A stretch of DNA of 64,000 nt, taken from positions 246,040-310,039 of the forward strand of contig NZ_VCQN01000005.1 of NCBI RefSeq assembly GCF_005938125.1. Reading direction: 5' to 3'. Positions within the stretch are counted from its first letter, which is position 1. Every line of letters starts with the position of its first letter. The stretch is from Bacillus sp. BHET2 (GTDB lineage Bacteria; Bacillota; Bacilli; Bacillales; Bacillaceae_B). Shown here one piece after another: positions 9,129 to 18,088 of the stretch. The notes under the pieces are model-generated. The model did not search any database. It saw only the letters and a program-made list of their open reading frames with translations, and was not told where the DNA came from. Both the position numbers and the translations under genes were made by a program.

Positions 9129-10313
9129 TTATCTACCTGCTGTCATCCGTTCGATTGCTTTTTCATAAATCTGCTCATATTTCTCAGCAGCGAATAGATG
9201 GGAGTATTCCTGCTCGATTTTTCTTCTGGCGTTTTGAGCAAGTGTTTCACCAAACTCTGGGGAGTCCAAAATTTCAATGATTGCATGGGATAATGCATCG
9301 GTGTCCCTTTCTTCCACTAATAGTCCATCCTGGTGATCGTGAATGATCTCTTTCAGACCCCCCACTGCTCCGGCGATGACAGGAGAGGAAGACCCCATTG
9401 CCTCTAAAGCAGAGATGGAAGTGGCCTCTTCTACACCATAGGAGTGAATGCTTGGCACGAGGACGATATCAGACCCCCCGTACAAATATTTCATTTTGTC
9501 ATGGGGAACGGTACCGAGGAGTAGGACGTTCTCATGAAGCGCTTGCTTCTCCACTTCCTTCTTAATGGCAGGCATCTGTTCACCAGTCCCTGCGTAAACC
9601 AATACTGTATCGGGATGTTTCGCTAATACCTTTTTCAAGGCAAGAGTTGGATAGATCACCCCGTTTTTCTCCGTCATTCTTCTTGGGACAAACAGCATCT
9701 TTTTATTTTTAGGTATATGGAATTCATCTTTAATAGTGGACAAATTCAGCTTTTTAGGATCGAAATCTTCTACATCAATGAAATTCTTAATCGAAGTCGC
9801 GTCTATTCCAGCCATTTTATACACATACTCTTTGATGCGCTGATCCACTGTCACGACTTCTGCTGCAAGAGAATAGGCTTTCCGTTCCCTCACACGGATC
9901 AGCTCATCCTCTTTGCTGCCTTCCTTGATCGCTCCTCTGCTGATTGCTTCGAAGGAATAGTAACCATGAACGGTCTCTACGACAGGAATACCGGAAGCCT
10001 CAGCGGCAAGAGTTGCGTATACGTCTTGAGTGTTGACCACATCATATTCCTGTTTAAGACGATTGAGCTGTTTTTGTATCAATGTCATCCGATTTTGATC
10101 GTTCATTACCTGACCAGCACCGGGCTTGAATTTACTCGCAATGAAGCCGGGAGCTTGTGCATAAGCTTTACGGATGATGGGGTTCAGCTCTGTAAAGGAG
10201 AGAACGTCCACATGATGCCCTCTTGATTCTAATCCACTCTTTAAAGTGGAAACATGAGTGGAAAGTCCACCCTCATGAGGATAGTCAAAGATGGTTGAAA
10301 GTAAGATTTTCAT
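9129..10313 (-). CDS. Glycosyltransferase family 4
   Basis: A 394-residue GT-B fold enzyme. The N-terminal glycine-rich acceptor motif is YPHEGGLSTHV (residues 11-21), and the donor-binding region includes VPRRMTEKNGVIYPTLAL. The C-terminal signature VPSIHSYGVEEATSISALEAM is an E-x7-E type motif of GT4 retaining transferases. It is the last gene of a minus-strand trio: its ATG follows the stop of the flippase gene by five bases and its AAGGAG site lies inside that gene's end. It probably adds a sugar to the polymer that the flippase and polymerase upstream handle. The sugar is unknown. Confidence 0.85.
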   Translation of the reverse strand: MKILLSTIFDYPHEGGLSTHVSTLKSGLESRGHHVDVLSFTELNPIIRKAYAQAPGFIASKFKPGAGQVMNDQNRMTLIQKQLNRLKQEYDVVNTQDVYATLAAEASGIPVVETVHGYYSFEAISRGAIKEGSKEDELIRVRERKAYSLAAEVVTVDQRIKEYVYKMAGIDATSIKNFIDVEDFDPKKLNLSTIKDEFHIPKNKKMLFVPRRMTEKNGVIYPTLALKKVLAKHPDTVLVYAGTGEQMPAIKKEVEKQALHENVLLLGTVPHDKMKYLYGGSDIVLVPSIHSYGVEEATSISALEAMGSSSPVIAGAVGGLKEIIHDHQDGLLVEERDTDALSHAIIEILDSPEFGETLAQNARRKIEQEYSHLFAAEKYEQIYEKAIERMTAGR

Positions 10314-10318
10314 GTTTA

Positions 10319-11848
10319 TTAGCTCCTTTTCACTTTTAGCTTATTTGCTAATGGTTGGATGGCATGGACTTTGAATAGAATGGAAAGAACAAGGTAGCCG
10401 GCGAAAATCAGAAATGAAACGACGATTGTTTCAAGAATGACGTTAATAGTGCCAGGGATCACATGCATCACGGGAATCACGATGATCAGGACACCCGTTG
10501 TCGCAAGGGCAAGCTTCCCTGCTTCTTTACTGAATTGCCTAATGTAGGTGTCCTTGTCTTCATAGTCCTTTAATAAATACAGGAACAGCACAAGGCACTG
10601 CATCAGCATCGATATGCTCGATGCAAGGGCAATACCACCTACCGCCATATACTTGGATAATGTAATACTAAGAACGATATTGACAATAACTGCTCCCAAA
10701 CAGGAGTACATGGCAATTTTCGTTCTTTTAAGAGCGTAGAATCCATTCATTAGAAAATCACGTAAGGCAAAGAACATTAACCCAAGAGCATAGTAGAATA
10801 ATGCCTGGTTGGTAATAATTGTTGCTGCCTTGTCAAAACTTCCCCGTTGAAAGGCTATTTCAATTAGATTGTCGCCAATTAATATCATGAGAAGCGTAAA
10901 GGGAATACTAGCAAATAGAATAAGAGATGTGCCTCTTCGAATGATGCCAAAGAATTTCCTGTAGCTTTCTAATACTCCTTCCACTAAAGAAGGATACAGC
11001 ACAGTAATCAATGGTGTCAGGATGACACTGAGTGGAAGCCATAATAATCGATTTCCGTAGTTGAGAGCAGAAACGCTCCCGGTCTCAAGTCCCGTTGACA
11101 CCATCCGATCCACTAAACTATTTAATTGGACACTGATGGCAGCGATGATAATAGGGTAGAAAAGAATCATGATTCTGAAGATTCTCTTCTTGTGCTTCCT
11201 GAAACTAAAGTTAAACCCAATCTCTGCCTTCTTGAATGAAGGGTATTGAATGAAGAACTGACCAGCAGCCCCGATTAACACCCCGATAGATAAACCATAT
11301 ACCCCATATGTATGTGCGAGTAAGATCGTGGCAAGGATGATGACCACGTTTTGAATGGTGGCTGAAAACGCCGGCAACACAAATTGCTTATTCGCATTGA
11401 GAACCCCTGTCGAGATAGATGTTAATGTGAGAAACACCATACTTGGGATCATGATTCTTGTAATCGTTACAGCCAGGTCGACTTGACCAGCAGTAAATCC
11501 CGGAGCCATGATCTGGATTAAGGGCTGAGTGAAGAGCATGGTTACCCCTATGAAGAGAAGGGAAAGAACCAGAAAGAATGTTCCTAATAAACTCATGAGC
11601 TTTCGTGCATCCTTTTCGCTCTTGCTCCGTTCTTCCATGAAAAGGGGAATCGTACCGGCCTGAATGGCAGTCCCTATCGCGGTGAACAACAGGGTAGGGA
11701 CGAGACTTGAGACAAAGAAGACATCGGCTACCTCTGATGTACCGAAGTACGCAGCAATGATGCTTTCCCTTGCAAAGCCGAGTAGTTTCCCTAAACCGGA
11801 TATGATCGTGACTAATCCAATTGATTTAATTAAAGTGGGTATTTTCAT
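10319..11848 (-). CDS. MurJ/MviN-family lipid-linked oligosaccharide flippase
   Basis: About 509 residues with some 14 predicted membrane segments and the family signature LGFARESIIAAYFGTS near the N-terminus, plus the late ALRDFLMNGFYALKRTK segment typical of MurJ-like proteins. It would move an undecaprenyl-linked precursor across the membrane. An ATG at 11860 is in frame, but the ATG at 11848 has a better ribosome site (GAGG six bases upstream), so the shorter start is preferred. It lies between a Wzy-like polymerase gene and a glycosyltransferase gene, so a polysaccharide precursor is more likely than lipid II. A second family member is encoded at 57.6 kb. Confidence 0.85.
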   Translation of the reverse strand: MKIPTLIKSIGLVTIISGLGKLLGFARESIIAAYFGTSEVADVFFVSSLVPTLLFTAIGTAIQAGTIPLFMEERSKSEKDARKLMSLLGTFFLVLSLLFIGVTMLFTQPLIQIMAPGFTAGQVDLAVTITRIMIPSMVFLTLTSISTGVLNANKQFVLPAFSATIQNVVIILATILLAHTYGVYGLSIGVLIGAAGQFFIQYPSFKKAEIGFNFSFRKHKKRIFRIMILFYPIIIAAISVQLNSLVDRMVSTGLETGSVSALNYGNRLLWLPLSVILTPLITVLYPSLVEGVLESYRKFFGIIRRGTSLILFASIPFTLLMILIGDNLIEIAFQRGSFDKAATIITNQALFYYALGLMFFALRDFLMNGFYALKRTKIAMYSCLGAVIVNIVLSITLSKYMAVGGIALASSISMLMQCLVLFLYLLKDYEDKDTYIRQFSKEAGKLALATTGVLIIVIPVMHVIPGTINVILETIVVSFLIFAGYLVLSILFKVHAIQPLANKLKVKRS

Positions 11849-11866
11849 TGAATGCCTCATTTTTTA

Positions 11867-13351
11867 TCATCTTGATGTTTCATCCTCCAAGGGCTGTCTG
11901 TCTTTATAAAGGAAATACCCTACTAACGTGTAAAAGTATAGAGTAAGAATCTTCTCTTCTAATACGTTATAAAATAATGCCATAAACAGCGCCGCAACGA
12001 TGAGTGAAAAGAGGGTGGGGGATAAGGGTTCACCCCTTCTCTTCCAAAGTTGAATCATCATGCCGACAATGAAGGCTAATACGAATAACGTTCCAATCGT
12101 TCCAGTTTGAACAAGGAATTGTATGTATTGGTTATCAGAATACATCTGGTCAGGTAGCCCGTACTGTTCAGATATAGGTGAGCCATAACTTAATGTAGCG
12201 GAATCCCCAAACGTCCCGAACCCAGTACCGATGGCAGGGTGCAACATATAGATGTCTATTCCCTTGAATACGACATATAACCTGCCCCATTCAGAACTTT
12301 TTTGAATAATGTCATCTGAGAAGATTTCCTTAAATCGATTTGAAAAGGTCGATGAATGCCTCTTATTGGTTTCGTTATGCTCTTTCTCTTGGTCATCATC
12401 TTGGTCATCGTGTTGTGATGAAGTGTTCATACGGTCAGGATTCATCTGTGTAACATAAGACTTGGCAGCATTGGCAGGGTAATAGATGATACATAAACCG
12501 ATAATCACCGTCACAATACACGTTTTCATCATTTTCCAATTCCTACTTAATAGTATATAAAGGATGAACGCAATTCCAAACGCTAATATAGACCCCCTCG
12601 AATAAGTAAGGCACAGGACACCAAGCATCAGTATGGCAGCACAAATGAGTGGCCATCTATATTTATGAAATGTTTGGTAGGCGTACAGTGTGGCAAACAG
12701 GCATATGCATAAAAAGGTTCCCAATACATTCGGGTTTGCTGTAAGGCCATATACTCTCATCTCATTTACAGAAGACAAATTCCAATTTTCCCAGGCTTCC
12801 GGCACGAACACTGTTCTTGAAGAGATAAATTCAATCATTCCATGAAGGGAAAGTAGGGTACCCATGATGACTGTGATCCCCACAAACCTCCGAATGTCTT
12901 CTCGGGTCACCTTCAGCTCACCCACAATAAATATCATCAGAAACGTAATCAAAAAGGCTCTGTTCTGAAAGATGATTGCCTTTAACTCAACTCCTGTCAA
13001 AAATGCTGAAATGGTCCCTGTGAAACAGAATAATATGATCCCGGTCGTCACAAAATATTTTGAGAGTCGGGAAAGGGATTTTTTATTTTTTATGTATTCA
13101 ATAATCACCAGTACAAATAGGAAAACAATCAGTATGTCGCCTAAGAGTTTAAACCCACTATTTATTTCTATTAGAAACGGCCTAATGGGGAAGTATACGA
13201 ATAATAGCAGCAATCCATTCTTCTTATCCTTCATCAGCAGGAATAATGTCACAGCGATTGAAACGAGTGACACTGCCAAATGAGTGAAAATCAAAGGTAG
13301 TAGAATACTTATGGAGAAGAGAAGCAAAAGATGATTATTCTTTGATATCAA
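11867..13351 (-). CDS. O-antigen ligase/Wzy-like polymerase family membrane protein
   Basis: Around 494 residues with about 11 membrane segments and one large extracellular loop. The loop contains a charged stretch rich in Asp, Glu, Lys and His (about residues 310-350) followed by a GTGFGTFGDSATLSYG region, the layout of the O-antigen ligase/polymerase family. It is first in a tight minus-strand operon with a flippase (18-base gap to its chosen start) and a GT4 enzyme. It probably polymerises or ligates lipid-linked repeat units outside the membrane. The longest frame starts with TTG at 13369, but AAAGGTGG just inside that frame is a good ribosome site for the TTG at 13351, which is preferred. 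Confidence 0.8.
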   Translation of the reverse strand: MISKNNHLLLLFSISILLPLIFTHLAVSLVSIAVTLFLLMKDKKNGLLLLFVYFPIRPFLIEINSGFKLLGDILIVFLFVLVIIEYIKNKKSLSRLSKYFVTTGIILFCFTGTISAFLTGVELKAIIFQNRAFLITFLMIFIVGELKVTREDIRRFVGITVIMGTLLSLHGMIEFISSRTVFVPEAWENWNLSSVNEMRVYGLTANPNVLGTFLCICLFATLYAYQTFHKYRWPLICAAILMLGVLCLTYSRGSILAFGIAFILYILLSRNWKMMKTCIVTVIIGLCIIYYPANAAKSYVTQMNPDRMNTSSQHDDQDDDQEKEHNETNKRHSSTFSNRFKEIFSDDIIQKSSEWGRLYVVFKGIDIYMLHPAIGTGFGTFGDSATLSYGSPISEQYGLPDQMYSDNQYIQFLVQTGTIGTLFVLAFIVGMMIQLWKRRGEPLSPTLFSLIVAALFMALFYNVLEEKILTLYFYTLVGYFLYKDRQPLEDETSR

Positions 13352-13658
13352 GTCAATTCCACCTTTCAATCTGAGTAACGTCTATTTAAAGGTTATTCCT
13401 AGTATTAGCTTAATAAACGAATTTATAGTTTTATTTAATTATTTGTAAAGATTCATAAAGAAACGATGATATTTCCATGACAATGAAAAATAAGGAGTAT
13501 TTTTATTTTATTATAGATGCGGAACGGAAATCCCTTTAATTCGTTTGATTGATTTGTAATTGTCATTTTACTGTAATCATTCTTAACAGAATAACTATTT
13601 CAGAATGCACGCACCTAAGATAGAATGAACATGAGAGAAATAGGAAAGGTAGAAGGCT

Positions 13659-14387
13659 ATGAAGAATGATTCAGTTCAAATATTAAATATCCCTTTTGTG
13701 AACAAAACCAAGAGTGATATCGTAAATGACCTTTATAATCAATATCTGAAAGAGGGAAGAAAAGCATTTATCGTTACAGCCAATCCGGAAATTGTCATGC
13801 ATGCCAGAACAGATGCAGATTACCTCTACACGCTAAGTAAGGCAGATTATATCATTCCGGATGGAATAGGAGTAGTCATTGCATCGAGAATCAAAAACCA
13901 ACCCCTGATAGAGAGAGTGCCCGGGTTTGAACTAATGGAAGAGCTGCTGTCATTATCCAATGAGCAATCGCTCCGGGTATATATTGTCGGTGCGAAACCG
14001 GAAGTGTTAGATAAAGCCGTGGTCAATGTGAAGCGGAAGTATCCTAACCTGCAATTGGCGGGACATCACCATGGTTACTTTGAAGATGGAAATGAAGAGA
14101 TCATTCAGGAAATCAAACAATCAGAACCGGATCTGATCCTTGTTGCACTAGGGTTTCCAAGACAGGAAAAATGGATAAAAGAAAATATGGTTCATGTCCA
14201 AAAAGGTGTTTTCATCGGTGTCGGAGGCAGTATTGATGTATTGGCGGGACACGTAAAGAGAGCACCGGTCATGTGGCAAAGAGTTCATTTGGAATGGTTC
14301 TATCGACTGTTGCAGCAACCATCAAGATGGAGGAGGATGGCGGTTCTTCCACAATTCATCTTCCACGTAATAAAATCAAAAAGATAA
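13659..14387 (+). CDS. tagA: TagA/WecG/CpsF-family N-acetylmannosaminyltransferase
   Basis: A 242-residue enzyme that transfers ManNAc from UDP-ManNAc to GlcNAc-PP-undecaprenol, completing the disaccharide of the teichoic-acid linkage unit at the inner membrane face. Family residues seen: Thr40 and Asn42 in TANPEIV and the catalytic-type Asp68 in IIPDGIG, plus VALGFPRQEKWI and the GVGGSIDVLAG segment. The length matches TagA. It begins a three-gene operon with a GT4 enzyme and tagO, so both linkage-unit steps are encoded together. AAAGGTAG precedes the ATG. Confidence 0.92.
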   Translation: MKNDSVQILNIPFVNKTKSDIVNDLYNQYLKEGRKAFIVTANPEIVMHARTDADYLYTLSKADYIIPDGIGVVIASRIKNQPLIERVPGFELMEELLSLSNEQSLRVYIVGAKPEVLDKAVVNVKRKYPNLQLAGHHHGYFEDGNEEIIQEIKQSEPDLILVALGFPRQEKWIKENMVHVQKGVFIGVGGSIDVLAGHVKRAPVMWQRVHLEWFYRLLQQPSRWRRMAVLPQFIFHVIKSKR

Positions 14388-14420
14388 ACTTATTTAGGAA
14401 CGAAGAGGAGGATTTGATTC

Positions 14421-15521
14421 ATGAAGATATTACATCTAAATGCCGGAAACGAAAGTGGTGGAGGCATGCATCATATCCTATCTTTACTAAATGAGTTGAA
14501 CCGGGAAGAATTCTATTTGGGTGTTTTTGAAGAAGGTGAAATGTACGAACGTGCACATGACCTCGACATCCAGACAGTTCTATTTCAGCAGAATTCCAGG
14601 TTTGATCTTTCCATTCTCAGTAAAATCATCCGTTTCATCCGAAAAAAAGGCATCGACATCATACATACCCATGGGGCAAGGGCGAATTGCTATGGGGCGT
14701 TAATTCGAAGTTTTGCCGATATAAAGTGGATCGTAACGGTACATAGTGATCCCAGAGATGACTTTATGGGAAGAGGCTGGTTAGGTAAGCTTTATACCAC
14801 TTTAAATTTGAGGGCTTTGAAAAAAGCGGACCATCACCTTGCCATCTCAGAGCGGTTCAAGCAGATTTTACTGAATTTCAATATTGATGAGGAAAAAATA
14901 ACGACCATATTAAATGGCATCGATTTCAACAAAAAACTTGCAGAGCCATTCTCCAGAGAAGAACTGGGGATGAATGAAAATGATTTTATCATCATGATGG
15001 TTGCAAGACTTGAAGCGGTCAAAGGTCATAAAGTAGCTTTAAAAGCTGTGAGGAATTTGATTGAGAATCATCACACTAACATGAAGATCCTTCTGATAGG
15101 AGATGGCTCTGAAAAGGAAGCGTTGAAAAAATATTCAGAAGAACAAGGCATTTCCGGACATGTTGAATTCATGGGGCACCGGAATGATGTAGAGAGAATT
15201 TACCCCATTGCGGATGTAGCCATTCTGACCTCATACAGCGAGAGTTTCCCCTTGGTTCTGCTTGAAGCGGCAAGGGCAGGTATTCCTATCATGACAACGG
15301 ATGTGGGTGGGGTGGATCAACTCATTCCAGATGAGAGCTACGGTTGGATAATACCCATTGAGGATAGTGATAAACTGACGAAAAACCTCGAGTCAGCCGT
15401 GAGAGAAAAAGCAAAGGGAGCACTCACTTTTATGGGTGAAAAGATAAAAACATACAGTAAAAGACATTTTTCGGTAGAGCAATTCGCAAATAACGTTTAT
15501 AATGTATACTTGAAGCTATGA
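14421..15521 (+). CDS. Glycosyltransferase family 4
   Basis: A 366-residue GT-B enzyme with the N-terminal NESGGGMHHILSLL loop (residues 10-23), the segment IIHTHGARANCYG typical of the acceptor domain, VARLEAVKGHKVAL at the domain junction, and a C-terminal YSESFPLVLLEAARAG signature. It lies 33 bases after tagA and 76 before tagO, with GAGGAGG before its ATG. It could glycosylate the linkage unit or the polymer, but neither donor nor acceptor can be read from the sequence. Confidence 0.87.
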   Translation: MKILHLNAGNESGGGMHHILSLLNELNREEFYLGVFEEGEMYERAHDLDIQTVLFQQNSRFDLSILSKIIRFIRKKGIDIIHTHGARANCYGALIRSFADIKWIVTVHSDPRDDFMGRGWLGKLYTTLNLRALKKADHHLAISERFKQILLNFNIDEEKITTILNGIDFNKKLAEPFSREELGMNENDFIIMMVARLEAVKGHKVALKAVRNLIENHHTNMKILLIGDGSEKEALKKYSEEQGISGHVEFMGHRNDVERIYPIADVAILTSYSESFPLVLLEAARAGIPIMTTDVGGVDQLIPDESYGWIIPIEDSDKLTKNLESAVREKAKGALTFMGEKIKTYSKRHFSVEQFANNVYNVYLKL

Positions 15522-15597
15522 AAGTAAATTGAGTATGTATTAATTACCTGTTTCGCAAGTAAAGTTACCGGGTAGATTAACTACAAGAGGTGTGACA

Positions 15598-16647
15598 ATG
15601 ATGTTAATTCTAACCTTAATCATATGTTTTTTGTTAACCCTGGGGATAACCCCGTTAGTAAAGAAACTCGCCTATAAAGTGGGAGCCACCGATCAACCCA
15701 ACGTCCGGAAGGTGCATCAGAAGATTATGCCCCGTCTAGGAGGACTCGCCATTTATATTGGGTTTATTGCAGGATTTTTGATTTTACGTCCTGAGGACCC
15801 TTATGCTGGAGTGATCATCCTGGGCAGTGCCATCATCCTTCTAACCGGAATGGCCGATGACATATTTGAACTATCTGCCCGCTGGAAATTACTTGGTCAG
15901 CTGATCGCAGCCTTTACAGTTGTGCTCGGCGGGGTCCAGATTAATTTCATTAACCTTCCATTCGGTGGTGAGCTGGAATTTGGTTCTTTCAGTATTCCGA
16001 TTACCATTCTCTGGATTGTAGGGATTACAAACGCTGTAAATCTCATTGATGGATTAGACGGCCTTGCGGCGGGAGTCTCCACAATCGGTCTTGCCACAAT
16101 CGGCTTCATGGCCATGCTTAAAGGTGACGTTTTCGTTATGTCTATCGCCTTGATTCTTATTGTGAGCACCATCGGCTTTCTCTATTTTAATTTTCATCCT
16201 GCGAAGATCTTCATGGGTGATACAGGTGCCTTGTTCCTTGGATACATGATAGCCGTGCTCTCCATGCTAGGATTTAAGAATGTTACAATGATTTCTTTAA
16301 TCATCCCATTGATCATCCTGGGCGTACCAATTTCAGATACCTTCTTCGCCATCATCAGAAGAATCGTCAACAAGAGCCCGCTACATGCTCCGGATAAATC
16401 GCACTTGCATCACTGCTTATTGCGGATAGGGTTCACCCATAAACAAACCGTTATCATCATTTATGCAATCGCAGCAATGTTCAGTATGGCAGCCATCATC
16501 TTTTCCATGTCGACGGTATGGGGAGCCATGATTGTAGTGGCGGTCCTGCTCATCGCAATTGAATGGTTCATTGAAAGTATAGGTCTTGTGAATTCTAATT
16601 ATCAGCCTTTGATTAAATTTGTTAAAGCAAGGGCATCAAGGAAGTAA
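15598..16647 (+). CDS. tagO: Undecaprenyl-phosphate N-acetylglucosaminyl 1-phosphate transferase TagO
   Basis: Polytopic enzyme (about 350 aa, some 11 membrane segments) that starts wall teichoic acid synthesis by moving GlcNAc-1-phosphate from UDP-GlcNAc to undecaprenyl phosphate. Signatures include MADDIFEL (the DD pair), NLIDGLDGLAAG, FMGDTGALFLGY and the late His-rich DKSHLHH, all of the MraY/WecA/TagO family. AGAGGTG serves the ATG at 15598 with a seven-base gap; an in-frame GTG at 15592 overlaps that site and is less likely. It closes the tagA-GT4-tagO operon. Confidence 0.93.
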   Translation: MMLILTLIICFLLTLGITPLVKKLAYKVGATDQPNVRKVHQKIMPRLGGLAIYIGFIAGFLILRPEDPYAGVIILGSAIILLTGMADDIFELSARWKLLGQLIAAFTVVLGGVQINFINLPFGGELEFGSFSIPITILWIVGITNAVNLIDGLDGLAAGVSTIGLATIGFMAMLKGDVFVMSIALILIVSTIGFLYFNFHPAKIFMGDTGALFLGYMIAVLSMLGFKNVTMISLIIPLIILGVPISDTFFAIIRRIVNKSPLHAPDKSHLHHCLLRIGFTHKQTVIIIYAIAAMFSMAAIIFSMSTVWGAMIVVAVLLIAIEWFIESIGLVNSNYQPLIKFVKARASRK

Positions 16648-16691
16648 ATATGAAAAAAGTGAGACTGGGACGAAACTGTTTTAGTCGAATG

Positions 16692-16753
16692 AAAATCCGA
16701 ACGATTTTTCGAAATTCTTTTAGTAGAAGAATCGAGATCGTTCGGATTTTTTA
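16692..16753 (+). terminator. Terminator after tagO
   Basis: AAAATCCGAACGAT pairs with ATCGTTCGGATTTT, and an inner AATTCTT/AAGAAT stem lengthens the hairpin. A T-run follows. It is embedded in a repeat-like sequence that continues to about 16945. Confidence 0.75.
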
Positions 16754-16754
16754 T

Positions 16755-16945
16755 ATGTTCAAGTTGTTGATTGGAATAGGGACAAAGATTCCTGCGGGAA
16801 AAGCGGAAGAGGTGAGCACCCCACAGGAGAATTGAGTTGTGAGGAGGCAGAACTGTCCAGCCTGCGATATGCGAAGAATTCTACCGACAACTGCAGCGGT
16901 GCCAATTACCAAAAAAGTTTTCGGTGGAATTATGTCCCAACTTTC
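16755..16945 (+). repeat. Degenerate copy of the GC-rich interspersed repeat
   Basis: Contains TTCCTGCGGGAAAAGCG, GGTGAG, CCCC, GAGGAGGC and GCAGCGG in the same order as the two better copies at 41.46-41.86 kb, but with many changes. TGGGAC near 16664 and GTCCCA near 16932 could pair around the whole block. A short open frame inside it (16650-16835) is not believed. Confidence 0.55.
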
Positions 16946-17006
16946 CCTTTTTTCTTATGGGGGTTGTAGGTCTTATTGGTTTTCTTTTATTTCTTTCTTT
17001 ATCACT

Positions 17007-17693
17007 TCAGTTATATGAACCTTTTTCGATTAATTTCCTTGCCTCTTCCCTTGAAGTAACTGATTCGATTTGTTTTGTCCAAAACTTCACTGTGCCTTTT
17101 TCCGTACCATTCTCGTATAGGGTATGGTGATATCTGGATTCGAACACAACCACCATTTCTAGGTGATTTCCGGTCTTCGCTAGTTTTTCCTTAATGCTTT
17201 CAATTATTGGAATGGCATCGAGAAAACGTTTGGCATCCGATTCATTCATCACCTTATCTTGATACAAATAGAGTGCCGTCTTCTGATCATGAACCATCCT
17301 CTTGTTCTCTTCATCACTATCTTCATAGTAGCGAGTGATAAGGGAATGGTGAAATCCAAGTTCTTCCAGTCTCATACTTTCATTAGAATTCTTGAGCTGT
17401 TGATTAAATCCTTGGATGATTTCCGATTCTGCATAATTGTCACTTTCAACATGTGATGAGAACATGTTATTTGAAACCTTGATCGTGAACACATATTCTG
17501 GTTTGTCTCCGCGTTTGACTGTGTACTTGTCTGAATGCTCTCCTTTATCACCGATAACTTCTACATCAAACCCATATTTTTCATTCGTATAATCATTGAG
17601 CATGCTTTCCTGACGATTCGCTGCCCAATACCATGTCGAAAATACTGTGCCGCCTACGAAAAGAGTTAACAAAAGCATTTGTCGTTTTTTCAC
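17007..17693 (-). CDS. Membrane-anchored hypothetical protein
   Basis: I do not recognise the family. The 228-residue protein has a positive N-terminus, then one hydrophobic segment (about residues 6-25), then a hydrophilic domain presumably outside the membrane with many charged residues and no cysteines. The pattern is that of an uncleaved signal anchor. A GTG start is supported by GGAGGTG five bases upstream. It stands alone between the tagO operon and an LCP gene. Confidence 0.7.
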   Translation of the reverse strand: MKKRQMLLLTLFVGGTVFSTWYWAANRQESMLNDYTNEKYGFDVEVIGDKGEHSDKYTVKRGDKPEYVFTIKVSNNMFSSHVESDNYAESEIIQGFNQQLKNSNESMRLEELGFHHSLITRYYEDSDEENKRMVHDQKTALYLYQDKVMNESDAKRFLDAIPIIESIKEKLAKTGNHLEMVVVFESRYHHTLYENGTEKGTVKFWTKQIESVTSREEARKLIEKGSYN

Positions 17694-18088
17694 AACAACA
17701 CCTCCATATTTCTTTCTCCAAACTGTTGGTATTCCTTATTTATTTTACAATCATTTAAGTTTGAGAATATATGCTATATGCTTATTTGTTTACAAAATAC
17801 TACTTTTTTCAAGTGGAATTCAGTTACTTTCGAATGAGGTATAGAACATTCAGAAAAGGTGAGTAGACGTGAAGTTAAATTTCTGAATAATAGGTGGTGA
17901 AATTCGCTTTACAGGGTAGATGAGGTTTCTTTATATAGACAAAAGACTCGTCAATAATCGACGAGTCTTTTGTCTATATAAAGTTGCTGCAGATTAGAGT
18001 GCCAAGAATGGTCTTGTTAAAGATCGATATTTTGGTTCGTCCATTCCAAAACGGGACTACTTAGCATCTTCTGCAGCCTTTTATTCAT
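17694..18088. other. Intergenic region with a long perfect hairpin
   Basis: 395 bases without a credible gene. The only feature seen is the perfect inverted repeat at 17929-17983. Confidence 0.5.
17929..17983. repeat. Perfect 24-bp inverted repeat with 7-base loop
   Basis: The arms at 17929-17952 and 17960-17983 are exactly complementary (inner part GACTCGTC/GACGAGTC). It is far longer than the other terminators here and has no T-run on the plus strand. It may terminate the LCP gene on the minus strand, though it lies over 100 bases past that stop. Confidence 0.75.

Noticed and set aside
9129..13351. Peptidoglycan-synthesis role (true MurJ with lipid II) for the flippase operon
   Set aside because: The neighbours are a Wzy-like polymerase and a GT4 enzyme, which point to a polysaccharide or teichoic-type polymer instead; lipid II cannot be excluded but is less likely.
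16650..16835. Short plus-strand frame after tagO
   Set aside because: Falls on the tagO terminator hairpin and the GC-rich repeat; composition explained by those.
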